A DNA stretch of 64,000 bases from Thereva unica (lineage: Eukaryota > Arthropoda > Insecta > Diptera > Therevidae). The DNA lies in the NCBI GenBank assembly GCA_949987705.1, contig OX465282.1, positions 68,631,922 through 68,695,921 of the forward strand, given 5' to 3'. Shown here in pieces: positions 34,020 through 44,004 of this stretch (position 1 is its first letter; the number at the start of each line of letters is the position of its first letter). The notes beneath the pieces were generated by a model. That model saw nothing but the letters and a program-made list of their open reading frames with translations, was not told the DNA's origin and made no database searches. Position numbers and translations under genes: made by a program.

Positions 34020-34488
34020 CTAGGGATCGTATATACGAGCAACAAACTGGAGTATAATTCTCTTCGTAACGTTTTCCGTTGGCACCGATTGCATTACTTG
34101 CCGCAAATCAACAGTAATTTCATCAGTTGAATAAAACCATATTATACCCAAGACCTTTTGCAAATTGTTTGTAATGAGATGCTGTTGGATTCTGGAGCGT
34201 AGCTCCTCGCTATTTGAATTCCATTTCCTTAAAGTCATGGAGGCTCGTTTTAATATATCGCAAGCATCAGTGTAGATTTCGAAAGCTGTCCGGTCATTGT
34301 CTACACTCAAAATTAAGTCATCCATATAGAAAGATCTTTGCAAAATTCGACACGTATTTGGATATGAAAGAGACTCATTCTCTAAATGTTTCTTTAGTGT
34401 AGATGTTAAAAGAAAAGGACTACAAGTAACTCCAAAAGGTACACGAGTCATTCGAATTCATCGTAACTAGGGAGCTCACTTAAATTAT
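34020..34488 (-). pseudogene. BEL/Pao reverse transcriptase, second half
   Basis: Encodes MTRVPFGVTCSPFLL and the catalytic box FYMDDLILSVDN (YMDD in place of the usual YVDD), ending with ARIYDP and a stop, where a one-base shift would restore LGILGPF at 34019. Between this frame and the upstream gag-RT frame, a stop and frame changes lie at about 34440-34488 (DNLSELPSYDEFE sits in a third frame). These are ordinary decay inside the RT domain. Confidence 0.85.
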
Positions 34489-37086
34489 CTACTGGAACCA
34501 AAGGAACCGAAGAGCATCGCGATCCTGTTCTGCTAGCGAAATTTGCAGGAATGCCTTCTCGATGTCGGCCACTAAACCAATCCTACCAATGCGAAAATTC
34601 AATAGCACAGACAGAATATCGGGTAGAAGGTTTGGTCCTGCAAATAAATTATCATTCAGAGATAAACTGTCTTGTGCTCGCGCTGACGCATCAAAAACGA
34701 TCCTTGTTTTAGTAGTTACGCTTTCTTCTTTATAGACGGGTCGATGAGGCATATAAAAAGTTCGCGAAGGAGTTTTTAGATCCGAATTTGCCCTTTCCGC
34801 AAACCCAGAATTTATTAATTCCCACATAGCGGAGTCATATTCCTGTAGCTTTCCAGTATTACGTTTTAATTTCCTCACTAAAACATCAAGTCGTATAAGT
34901 GCATTCTTCCGATTATCACTTAATTCTATTTTGTCGTTTCTCCACAAAAGAGCTGCTTCATACCTTTGTCCTGTTTTTTTAATGTACTTATTTATGTCAA
35001 CATTATTAGATTCTACGGCACTTGGATTATCTATGCCGATAGTCTCAAGGTCCCAGAACTGTTTAATCTGATTATCGGTACATAGACTTACTTGTAATGC
35101 CATTGTTGTTGTGATCTGGCGTACTCCCTCATCGTGTTGTTCGTCAGCAGCTGGCCCTTGTATGGTCCAGCCGAGAATTGTTTTTATTGCTGTTAAACGC
35201 GGTGATAATCTTTTAATGTGGTTATGATGTACGAAACTCCAATAGTAGTCTGCGCCAATGAGTAGGGAAATTCCACCTTCAGGATCACCATTTTCTCTTG
35301 AATCTGCAAGGATAAAATTAGAAAAATCGTCACAGGTTAAATTAGGTACCGGCAAGGTGTCCAAACAGATGTCTGGCGTTTCTACTGCCACGATTGTCGC
35401 GTATTCGTTGTAATGTTGACTTTTAACCAAAACTCTTACTCGATTGCAGACTTGTTGCGGAGGTGCTTCTGTGCTTCCAAATGGCAAAATGCTTATGACG
35501 ACCGTGTCTACAATTTCTAAATTTAGCTTCCTTGAAACTGCTTCCCTAATATAGGATCGTTGACTGCATCCGTCAAAAACAACTCTTGCGAAATACACCG
35601 ATTCTGTTGTCTTTTCTGATGAGAGAAATGCACACGCAGTTTGCAGGTACACTTCAGATGACTGTTGGGAGGAAGAACACAAATTTGTTGTTTGTTTTAC
35701 GACGGCTGCATTATTTTGATCGCATTTTTGTAAACGTTGGTCTGATAATTTGCGGCTGTAGCTGGGATCGCATAATGAAGTGGCATGATTGCCGGTGCAT
35801 GTATTGCAGCGAATGGCTCGATTACGACACTGTTTTGAACTATGACCCCGTCTTGTACACTTAAAGCAGCGGCTTTCTCGTTTGAGCTTATCTTTTCGTT
35901 CAGAAATTGATAAATTAGCAGTACAATCCTCGGACTTATGCGAATTTAATTTGCAAAAACAACAATAAGTCTTAACTTCACTGGGGAGTAATAAACCGGT
36001 TGCTGTTTTCATCATTTTGGGACTAGATTGTTTATGAGGTGGTCGAGCTTCATTTGCCTTTTCTAACGATTCTACCTCTCTCTTTAAAAATTTCAATATA
36101 GGCGTAAATTGCTTATCACCGACAATACTAACAGAGCATACACTATCACTTGAACCAGGTCCGAGATCTTTTGTTGATGATGACTCAACTTGATCCAATC
36201 CATCAGCACTTATACGATGAAACTCGATTCTCAGTTCGGACGGCATACATTTAAGCAGCACACTTCTAAGCATTATAGAATAATGAGAAGTTGGAATACC
36301 AATTGCGGTAAGTGACCTGGTGCTTGCTACGACAGAGTTGTAGAGGCGACGTAGAGCAATTACATCATAGCGGGAATGTACTGGAGATAAAGCCATCAAC
36401 TGTCGCATAGTCTTGTCTACGATTTTATCGTTGTCTCCGTATTCATCTTTCAATAAAGTTATGGCCGTATCGTAATGGGATTGAGTTGGTGTGAGCCCTG
36501 CTATAGATTCTGCGGCTTGTCCAGTTAAGAGCGACTGCAAATAGTTGAATTTTTCTGCTCCGTTCAAATTTAAGTTTTCATGCACTGAAGTGCGAAACTG
36601 CTCCCAAAATGGCAACCATTCTTTCAAGTCACCAGTAAACTTCCTGAGATTAAGTTTTGGCAATTTCACTGAGCTTTGGTTCATGGTAAGGAGATTTTGC
36701 TGATTACCCTCCATCGCGGTGTTTTGAGTTGATCTCAATTTAACGAGGCGTTGCTTGACACGAGCTATCATAGATATGGCTCTATCGTCGTAGTCTGCAA
36801 TAGACTCACATTCCTTGGACATGTCCTCTGCCTTAATTGAAGGTCGAACTACGTTGTTAGCCTTATTGAGACTATCTCTTGTTGCCGTTATCCGTTCCAA
36901 GAACACTATAAGTTCCTCTTCGATGGCATCAAAGTTTTCCGCATTTTGAGGTTTAACTTGCGATTCAGGCGACTGTAGATATTCGGACACGCTTTTATGC
37001 AATTTAGTTAATTGTCCTCGATAAGTCGCTCGCGTACTGATATCCATTTTTATTGACGAGCGATATCTTAACGAGTAATTTAACAC
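34489..37086 (-). CDS. BEL/Pao gag-protease-RT N-terminal polyprotein
   Basis: An uninterrupted frame of 865 codons. The more likely start is the Met at residue 14 (MDISTRATYRG), after the leader-derived codons. A gag-like domain (DUF1759 type, LRKFTGDLKEWLPFWEQF, about residues 155-320) is followed by three zinc-knuckle-like motifs (CCFCKLNSHKSEDC, CFKCTRRGHSSKQC, CNTCTGNHATSLC; about 370-445). The aspartic protease active site reads FDGCSQRSYI, where DSGS or DGGS is usual. The fingers and palm of RT then begin (TRIVFDASAR, LVADIEKAFLQI) and stop at LRFLWFQ. In the intact family this continues as one polyprotein through integrase. BEL/Pao elements have no or optional envelope, and none is seen here. 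Confidence 0.9.
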   Translation of the reverse strand: MLNYSLRYRSSIKMDISTRATYRGQLTKLHKSVSEYLQSPESQVKPQNAENFDAIEEELIVFLERITATRDSLNKANNVVRPSIKAEDMSKECESIADYDDRAISMIARVKQRLVKLRSTQNTAMEGNQQNLLTMNQSSVKLPKLNLRKFTGDLKEWLPFWEQFRTSVHENLNLNGAEKFNYLQSLLTGQAAESIAGLTPTQSHYDTAITLLKDEYGDNDKIVDKTMRQLMALSPVHSRYDVIALRRLYNSVVASTRSLTAIGIPTSHYSIMLRSVLLKCMPSELRIEFHRISADGLDQVESSSTKDLGPGSSDSVCSVSIVGDKQFTPILKFLKREVESLEKANEARPPHKQSSPKMMKTATGLLLPSEVKTYCCFCKLNSHKSEDCTANLSISERKDKLKRESRCFKCTRRGHSSKQCRNRAIRCNTCTGNHATSLCDPSYSRKLSDQRLQKCDQNNAAVVKQTTNLCSSSQQSSEVYLQTACAFLSSEKTTESVYFARVVFDGCSQRSYIREAVSRKLNLEIVDTVVISILPFGSTEAPPQQVCNRVRVLVKSQHYNEYATIVAVETPDICLDTLPVPNLTCDDFSNFILADSRENGDPEGGISLLIGADYYWSFVHHNHIKRLSPRLTAIKTILGWTIQGPAADEQHDEGVRQITTTMALQVSLCTDNQIKQFWDLETIGIDNPSAVESNNVDINKYIKKTGQRYEAALLWRNDKIELSDNRKNALIRLDVLVRKLKRNTGKLQEYDSAMWELINSGFAERANSDLKTPSRTFYMPHRPVYKEESVTTKTRIVFDASARAQDSLSLNDNLFAGPNLLPDILSVLLNFRIGRIGLVADIEKAFLQISLAEQDRDALRFLWFQ

Positions 37087-37140
37087 CGAATTCTCTTTTC
37101 TTTCCGTTAGATTATGCCTACGTAGTTATTACTTTATAAA

Positions 37141-37158
37141 TCCCGGGTTTCGGCACCA
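37141..37158 (-). promoter_or_regulatory. Primer-binding site, tRNA-Phe type
   Basis: On the minus strand TGGTGCCGAAACCCGGGA lies one base after the LTR end. This is complementary over 18 bases to the 3' end (with CCA) of insect tRNA-Phe(GAA) as I recall its sequence. It primes minus-strand cDNA synthesis in such elements. Confidence 0.8.
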
Positions 37159-37159
37159 A

Positions 37160-37310
37160 TGTCAAAAATAAACTCAGCGGGATAAAAAAGAAAGGATAAC
37201 TACGTAATCGAAAGAAAAGACACGTTTTATATAACAAAACTTTATTAAATCTTTAAAGCGGTGTTTTCGGTACTAGCGCACTGTCCGGCTTAATCGTCGC
37301 AACTGATCTC
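37160..37310 (-). repeat. Inverted inner LTR remnant (151 bp)
   Basis: Minus-strand LTR lacking its first ~63 bases. At 37310 it fuses, through shared GGAG/GAG, to CGCCGGGCGGAG, the polypurine-side sequence that precedes the right LTR at 38450-38462. Confidence 0.85.
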
Positions 37311-37319
37311 CGCCCGGCG

Positions 37320-37354
37320 TGGTTCCCAACGTGGGGCTCGAACCCACGACCCTG
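37320..37354 (-). tRNA. tRNA 3'-half scrap, probably tRNA-Lys
   Basis: On the minus strand CAGGGTCGTGGGTTCGAGCC continues as CCACGTTGGGAACCA. It has a full T-arm with GGTTCGAGCC and ends in CCA. Apart from the two bases before CCA it matches the 3' part of insect tRNA-Lys(CTT) as I remember it. The CCA, which is not encoded in eukaryotic tRNA genes, suggests reverse transcription from a mature tRNA. It is a fragment and not a working gene. Confidence 0.6.
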
Positions 37355-37358
37355 AAAA

Positions 37359-38462
37359 GAGGAGTCAACACTACATTAGTACGCATTAGAGAGAAATTTT
37401 GGATTCTAAGAGCTCGTCAGCTGGTGAAATCAACGTTAGCGAAATGCGGCGTTTGTAAACGCCTTAAGGGAAAGCCTTCTGTTCAGCCTTTTGCACCTCT
37501 ACCTAGAAGTAGATTAAATGCTTCACGGCCGTTCGAAACAACGGGCATAGACTTTGCTGGCCCTCTTTATGTGAAGCTTTCAGACGGAGATATCGCTACA
37601 TCTAAGGTGTATATTTTATTATTTACGTGCGCTACCGTTCGTGCCATTCATCTTGAACTGGTTCCTAGCTTGAACAACGATTCCTGTATTCTGGCAATAA
37701 GGCGCTTTATATCGCGCAGAGGAACTCCTAAAAGATTCATCTCAGATAATGCTATGACCTCAAAAGAGCATCTAAAGATCTCAAACAACTTGGAGATATA
37801 GTATACTCAGATCAATTACAAGGTTTCATTAGTAACCATGGATAGAATGGAGTTTCATAGCTGAGCGTGCCCCCTGGTGGGGTGGCTTTTGGGAGCGCCT
37901 AGTTAAAAGTGTTAAGGAGATACTACGGGTCACAGTTGGACGATCTACGCTCACTTCAGAGCAACTACATACATTTTTGACTGAGGCTGAATGCATGGTT
38001 AACTCTCGACCGTTATCATACATAAGTGATGATCCCTTAGATCTTTCCCCTCTGACACCTGCACATTTTTTACTTGGATGTTTTTCAATGCCACTTCAAG
38101 TTGATTCTTCAAAGATTCAAGATAATGATGTTCGTTCTGCGTGGAAGACGCGCCTTCGCTCAACACATATTTTTATCAAACGTTGGAGAACAGAATACCT
38201 GCAGCAGCTCAGGTCCGCGCATCATTCGGCGAGACTTTCATCAACAAATATCAACGTAGGTGACGTGGTTCTCCTACACGACTCATCACTGCCGCGCGTT
38301 CTTTGGAAGCTAGCGAGAGTTGAGTCTACTTTTCCTGGAAGAGATGGGAAGATTCGTGCTTGTGAGGTTCGCTTAGCCAATGGATCTAAGTTTCGAAGAG
38401 CTGTGCAACTTCTGTATCCCTTAGAATTATCTAACAATATTGCGGATTCGCCGGGCGGAGGA
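37359..38462 (+). pseudogene. BEL/Pao integrase and pol C-terminus, + strand part
   Basis: From the shared GAGGAGTCAAC this encodes the integrase finger and core (CGVCKRLKGK, TTGIDFAGPLYV, FISDNAM), nearly identical to the minus copy. One base missing near 37757 shifts the frame. The core's end (WWGGFWERLVKSV region) lies at about 37870-37920. Frame 37977-38468 gives the post-core C-terminal region (TEAECMVNSRPLSYI, LTPAHFLLGC, RWRTEYLQQLR, NVGDVVLLHD, LWKLARV), the DUF5641-like domain that the minus copy has lost. It ends in the purine-rich GGGCGGAGGA before the LTR. Confidence 0.85.
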
Positions 38463-38676
38463 TGTTGAAAATCTACATACATATATTCGTACATCTATAC
38501 TCTGACTCATCATTCTAGCGTGAGAGAGATCAGTTGCGACGGTTAAGCCGGACAGTGCGCTAGTACCGAAAACACCGCTTTAAAGATTTAATAAAGTTTT
38601 GTTATATAAAACGTGTCTTTTCTTTCGATTACGTAGTTATCCTTTCTTTTTTATCCCGCTGAGTTTATTTTTGACA
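38463..38676 (+). repeat. Right outer LTR of the BEL/Pao composite
   Basis: A 214-base LTR, TGTTGAAAATC to TTTTTGACA, followed by the target duplication ACATC (38677-38681). It carries a TTTAATAAAG polyadenylation-like signal. Confidence 0.9.
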
Positions 38677-38681
38677 ACATC

Positions 38682-41019
38682 AATTCACACAAGCAAAATA
38701 AAAGTCCAGACGGCACAAAAAATTGCGGAGAAGAGAAATCAGTGCGTCTCTTTCGCACTTCGTGAAATAACATTTCTTTATTTACCCTCTCTTTCTTCGA
38801 TTTTTGTTTTGTTTTTAATTGAATTTTGTCTCGCTTGCACCTTGTCGATTGATATATTCACTCGCAAGGGAGCTTATGGGAAATTTTGAGAGTGTCGTAT
38901 CTTTGTGGGTAATTTTTGGTAATATCATTTCTATTCCAAAACTACCTTATACTTGGCTGTATTATCGTTGGCGAGTGACGTGACTCCGAGGGACGCAGTG
39001 GAATGAAACTGTCGATATCAACACACATATCGAGGAAAATATTACTGCAGACGCCACTTTCCGACAATTAAATACGAATATTGTCCTTTTTCTTGTTATA
39101 AATCTGTTACATCGACAATTAGAATACCAATTTAAGGTTGAAGTGACACATCTGTCACGTCACTCGACAACGATAATAAGACTTTTGATTAGTATTCTTT
39201 TATGGAATTAATAACATAGATAACGAAGCTAGTTTTATCTATAGCCGGGACACACAATTTACAGCCTTTTACTTCTCTCGGCTGTGTCCCGGCTGTTTTT
39301 AGAAATAAAAATGGCGACGAATGAATGCTATAAGAGAAAATGATTATTTTAAAACGAAAGATTTATGAAACAGAGACAATGCATATCATTTTAATTATTT
39401 TTACATCAAAATTAAAAGTATAGTGATGATAAATCTACAAGGATATTTTTTTTGGAGGTCCCGATTAATATATATCTTCAATTTTATAAACATCAGCAAC
39501 TTCCGATCAAGTTTTCTAAGAGAAAAAAAGAAAAAATTAAAAACTAATGGCTTTATTAGAAAGCGTAGAGTCTCCTCTTTAAAATCCTGTTTTGTTCTTT
39601 TTATGCGTACATTTTAGGCAAGGATACTTTAGTTTTTCCCCGACCGCCTCCCTTGAATATTTGAATTCTGAGGTTTGGCGCGCGTAGAGTTTTCGAATTC
39701 GCTTTCTTACTTTTAATAATTTTTTATAATAATAAGAAGAAATTTTTTAAATATGTATTACATAACTTTTAGTGAAATTTTCCGCTCTTTCAAGTGGTGC
39801 AATCAGTTTTTCGATTTTTTTGTGTTTTTTTCGAGATATATACGCAAAAACCAATTTTTCTAAATTGTTTTCGAAATTGTGAAGTTAGCATACACTTTAG
39901 AGCAGCAAAGTTTTTTTTATCGTATTCTACACCCAAAAAAGTACCTATGAACCAATTTTCAGCGATATCACATTTTGTGCTGGTTTTCAGTCTAAATTTG
40001 GCTCTGACTACTGGGCTATATAGCCTGTTAGACTGAAGGAGGGATTGATTTACTAAATTAAAGATTTTCTGCCTTGCTGCTTTTATGGTCACAAAGTCAT
40101 TAGCTTTTCGGATACTCTCACTATCTGCAGCTCACTTTTTCGTTCACACTATACCTATTTGTCAATGAAATAAAATGTTGGTTTTGGAACAACCTTTTAA
40201 AGTTAGTATTTCCAAAAACATTCAACTTTGAAGACTTCAGACCAAAGCCGTTCGCATCGCAACAACAACAATGGTGATTATAATAAGAACAATCTTGATG
40301 GCCATTCTCACATTTCAGGTGGCAATATAATCATCACTATGGATGTGGATTCTATTAACCAGTATGTTCGTTTAAAATAACTTTCATGTAATTATATACA
40401 TGTACTTACGAGGTTATGTTAAATATTTAAAAAAAATCGATCCAAATACAAGTCTATGTGTTCATATATTTTATATTATCACCAATTCATTTTTAATTAC
40501 TCATCAAACATAACTTTTGTTTGGCATGTGAAAATAAATATTATAAAGTTCGACAATCGCTCATAATATGTTATATTAAAACCGAACATTTTTTTGTTTC
40601 AGGTACCCAAAAGCTCCAAAAACCCTATAAAAAATAAAAACTTGAAATTTTTTTTTTTTTTATACATTAACATTTTCCTCTGGTATAAATGTTTTTTTGA
40701 AACATTTCGTTAATATTTAAACGGCAACGAAATTAAGTATAATTTTCACGTTCGCTCGCATTAAAAATGTAAAACCGCCAACAGCACACGGTCTGAAAAT
40801 TAAAATGTACAATTTTAATAAAACATTTCCAACAGTTTCTGAAATGTTTATAAAGCATTCGAAAAATTTAAAGCTACTGAAGGCGTAAAATTTCTAATTT
40901 CCCTTAAGCAAAATACTTTTCCCGCAGGCAATTGGACGCGAAATTACCATCGAAATTTATTGTTTAAATTGATGAAATAACTGAATTGTTTCTGATGTTA
41001 AAATTTTTATGCTTTCCAG
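38682..41019. other. Intron DNA with small inverted repeats
   Basis: At 38961-38985 and 39156-39180 the sequence ATTATCGTTGGCGAGTGACG is matched by its near complement, a possible 220-base MITE. At 39246-39293 GCCGGGACACAC and GTGTCCCGGC form a hairpin. The reading frames at 38599-38889, 39423-39617 and 39790-40092 show no domain. The acceptor TATGCTTTCCAG precedes the next exon. Confidence 0.5.
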
Positions 41020-41190
41020 ATGAATGAAACCTATCAGCATCCCGGCAAATGGCACGATTACCCTATTGCGCCCACGCCTATACGCTTGGATGCCAGTCAC
41101 TTTATCATGTCATACGTAATTCGGAAACTAGAGCCAAATGCCGTGTATGAGGCAATCGTCCAGGCTAAAAATCGATATGGATGGAACGAG
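41020..41190 (+). CDS. Host Ig/FN3 cell-adhesion protein, FN3 exon
   Basis: A 171-base exon (57 codons) with acceptor CTTTCCAG and donor GAG|GTAAAT, phase 0 at both ends. It continues the FN3 domain from 27142. It includes MNETYQHPGKWHDYPI, then SHFIMSYVIRKLEPNAVYEA, and ends in IVQAKNRYGWNE, the typical late FN3 strands (the Leu-x-Pro-x-x-x-Tyr signature and the A-x-N-x-x-G turn). Joined to its neighbours it keeps one open frame, which is the best evidence that all three exons belong to one gene. Confidence 0.9.
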
Positions 41191-42019
41191 GTAAATGAGT
41201 TTATTTAATTACGATATTAACCGAGTTTCAATAATTAACCTGCGTATTATTATCTGAATTGGCATTCCAAGTAAATCGCAAATTGTTATCCAATTTTTCA
41301 ATTCCGGTTTCAACCTTGGTAATTTAAATTTTAAATATTAGTGATTATAAGTACATAATACTAAAATGAATTATGATGTCAATGAAAAGCATTTCTGCTT
41401 CGTTAAAGCATCTTTAACAATTAAAAAACATTATACATTTTTGTTGTAAGGATGGTGAGATTATCGAAAGGCACCGTGTGCAAACACGAGTTTTTGCACA
41501 CAATTTTGTGGAGGTTTAATCCTCTAAAAAATATAGTATAGTATGTATAGTAATATTACAAACCTTATATTTATACAGCGGGCGGCGGGCTGCAGAGAGA
41601 TTTTGGTTAGACAAACAAAAAATTTAAAAAGTGCGTGTCAACTCCGACCCGTGACTGGAGTTTACTCCTGAAAAAGGCAAAGGCCCATTTTACACGATGA
41701 AACACGAAACAAAAAGTTTCACTTGGTTTGACGGGGAGAGGTAAGAAAGGGTTTGCGGGAACACGTGTTCTCTCAAACCCTCTCTCACGTCTGTCCTGTT
41801 TCGTGTTTCAGGTAATAGGCCGCTATTTTGGATCCGCCATGTTGATTTTGTGACGATCGCATTACATTGCATATGTGCGAAATTTGAAGTTGATCGGTTA
41901 TTTTTTCTACTTTTTACTCTATTACATGTCTTCTATTGTGAGCCGTCAGGGTAAAAATTTTGGGTTTTTGCTTAAACTTAAACTATCTTTATCTTCAAAA
42001 AACGAAAGCTTGGAGTATT
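41191..42019. other. Start of the 12-kb intron with small repeats
   Basis: At 41690-41818 the arms GATGAAACACGAAACA and TGTTTCGTGTTTCA form a 130-base foldback. At 41820-41960 a family X fragment follows (GAAGTTGATCGGTTA, CTACTTTTTACTCTATTA). No gene. Confidence 0.5.
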
Positions 42020-42165
42020 TCATCATCATCATCACTGCGCTCCTTTAATCCCTCATGGGATATAGGGCGGAAACAGTTGCCCTCCAACGGAGTTTTGCGC
42101 GGCAGCTCTCTTCCGAAGCTGTTACGCCCAATTTGACGCAAAATTTTATCGAGACGCGTTGTTCT
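42020..42165 (-). mobile_element. 3' end of LINE family C with ATC tail
   Basis: The + strand begins with CATCATCATCATC and CTCCTTTAATCCCTCATGGG, the same as at 55958-56060. In minus orientation it is a LINE 3' end with a GATGAT tail, as in RTE-type elements. Severely truncated. Confidence 0.7.
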
Positions 42166-42370
42166 TGATTTCGTTTTTCCATTTTCGTGACGAGCACCAC
42201 GAACACACGTTTACTCAACACGACAGAGCAGGCTATCTAAACAAGATAGAGCGATGGCAAATATATCTATGGAGAGGGGAAGGATGCCGAGAGAAGGGAA
42301 AGGGAACCGCAGGGTTACCACAATCGCGGCAATATAATCAGTCTCATTACTTAATTGTCACACCTACCTC

Positions 42371-42371
<1 letters not shown>

Positions 42372-42424
<53 letters not shown>
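42372..42424. repeat. TA microsatellite
   Basis: About 26 uninterrupted TA units. The frames through it are artefacts. Confidence 0.95.
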
Positions 42425-42427
<3 letters not shown>

Positions 42428-42639
42428 CCTGGGGGTAAAAAAGCATACGCTACCGCCATGACTCATATGTCCCTTACTGGCCGATCCCGCATGACGGTTA
42501 TGTTTCACGTAAATCCACACATACACACATATGGACACATAAGTACATGCACATACGCATATGGGTCTATGAACATGTACTCAATCAAAGACGTCGGAAA
42601 AGGTGGTTTCAGTGTTAAACCCTGGACCTAGTACGCGCT

Positions 42640-43335
42640 GTGTTACAGATTCGCCTGTATCAAAAAGCGATTTTGATTTGCGATTTTTCCGAAAATTATG
42701 CGTTTGTTCTACAGGATGCAATTCAAGGAGTCCATTGGAATAACGACCCTTTCGCAATTTATTATAAAGATAAGGGAAAAACACAATTTCTTAATTTCAT
42801 CGCAATCTCAGATTGTTTGAAACATGATACAATAGCCGTCCACTTATTTCAGCGTGGTTCAATTACTTTTTTAAACAAAACATTGGGTTCTTTGCGAAAA
42901 ATATTTTACTTTTCTGACGAAGCGAGTGGTCAATACAAGAACAAAAAAAAATTCATAAATCTTTGTTATCACAAAGTTGATTTTGATATAAGTGCAGAAT
43001 GGCACTTTTTCGCCATGTCTCATGGAAAAGGACCTTGCAATGGGTTAGAAGGTATGATTAAGATTAGCTGCAAAAGTCAGTTTGGAGAATATAAATGACC
43101 CTATAAATACCCCGGCCAAATTTTTCATGTGGGTTAACAGAAATATTAAGAATATTAATACCGAATTCTTTCATCTTCAGGACTATAGAACGGACGCTTA
43201 AGCACTTCAAACCCGTTTCGACAAAGCGAAGATGATTCGTGGCACTTTAATGTACCATTCATTTTTTCCACAACAAAATGGAAAAATTTAAGTAAAAATC
43301 ACATCGTCAGCTACTACTTCGGCTATTGTAAATGT
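42640..43335 (+). pseudogene. Fragment of an unclassified transposon protein (HGKGPCNG type)
   Basis: The frame 42640-43098 reads LICDFSENYAFVLQDAIQGV, then HWNNDPFAIYYK, AISDCLKHDTIAV, IFYFSDEASGQYKNKKKFIN, AEWHFFAMSHGKGPCNGLEG. After a stop and frame changes it continues as FMWVNRNIKNINTEFF and TRFDKAKMIRGTLMYHSFFP up to about 43335. I recall this block order from repeated, uncharacterised arthropod and hydra proteins. The spaced Asp residues (CDF, SDC, SDE) suggest an RNase-H-fold transposase, but that is inference. Two in-frame stops beyond 43098 and a lost N-terminus mark it as dead. Confidence 0.6.
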
Positions 43336-43904
43336 GTGCAAAAATTACTTAATTCATTTTCCGTTGCACCTAATAGTCCCTGTAAACGTTCTCTGCGTGT
43401 ACGCGACATGTTACGCCGTAGTGCCGCGCGGTCGCATTCTTTTAAAGAATTTTTTAAGTATGACCCCGTTTGAGTTCCATTTTCAAATTTTCACTGTTTC
43501 CTTAGAATTGCGAGGGGAACACGATGATATTTTTTCCAAAATTTTAAGTTGGTGAGTTGAAGGCGAAAAGTGGTAATGAAACTTTATAAACAAATTAATA
43601 ATAATTTATTAACACCAAACTTAAATTTTATTTATACCACTACATACAGTGACTCGATATCTTCAAAATCGACCTGTGTCATTTTTTTGTACGACTAATG
43701 GTTTCGACGATACAGTAATTTGAAAGGTCGGCCGAGCGTCGTTTTTTGAAATATCTTGAAACTTACAACCGTCTATATCTTCTGAAAAAAAATCCCAAAT
43801 TTTTTTTCGCGAGACACGCTTTTCATTAATTGATGTGTAGAATATGCTTGCCAAATTTCATAAAAATCGGAATCATCAATTATTATTAAGCGTTCGGTTT
43901 GACA
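43336..43904. other. Unassigned intron DNA
   Basis: No gene. The stretch 43660-43880 (AAAATCGGAATCATCAA, CGGCCGAGCGTCG) looks like transposon arm DNA, but no partner was found. Confidence 0.35.
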
Positions 43905-44004
43905 TGGAATGATCCATAGAGGCATATCTCTTTTAAGCACAGTATATAAAATAATGACCAATATAATTAATACCAGACTGGAACCTTACGCAGAAGCTGC
44001 AATA

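Larger units (their letters stand above)
31787..38676. mobile_element. BEL/Pao composite with inverted interior
   Basis: Two outer LTRs in + orientation (31787-32000 and 38463-38676, both 214 bp and nearly identical) are flanked by one 5-base target duplication ACATC (31782-31786 and 38677-38681). Inside lies, on the minus strand, LTR remnant, pol, gag, primer site and a second LTR remnant (32036-37310). Then follow a tRNA-like scrap and, on the + strand, the integrase and C-terminal part of pol leading into the right LTR. The unit therefore inserted once, already rearranged. Confidence 0.9.

Noticed and set aside
34440..34490. Possible programmed frameshift or stop readthrough between the BEL/Pao gag-RT frame and the next frame
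   Set aside because: The break falls in the middle of the RT domain, needs more than one frame change, and a further shift follows at 34019. BEL/Pao elements normally use one frame here, so decay is simpler.
37320..37354. A working tRNA gene
   Set aside because: Only the T-arm and the 3' acceptor strand are present. There is no D-arm, anticodon loop or box A, so it is a captured fragment.
42159..42538. Frames with YIYIYIYI runs
   Set aside because: They are translations of the TA microsatellite.
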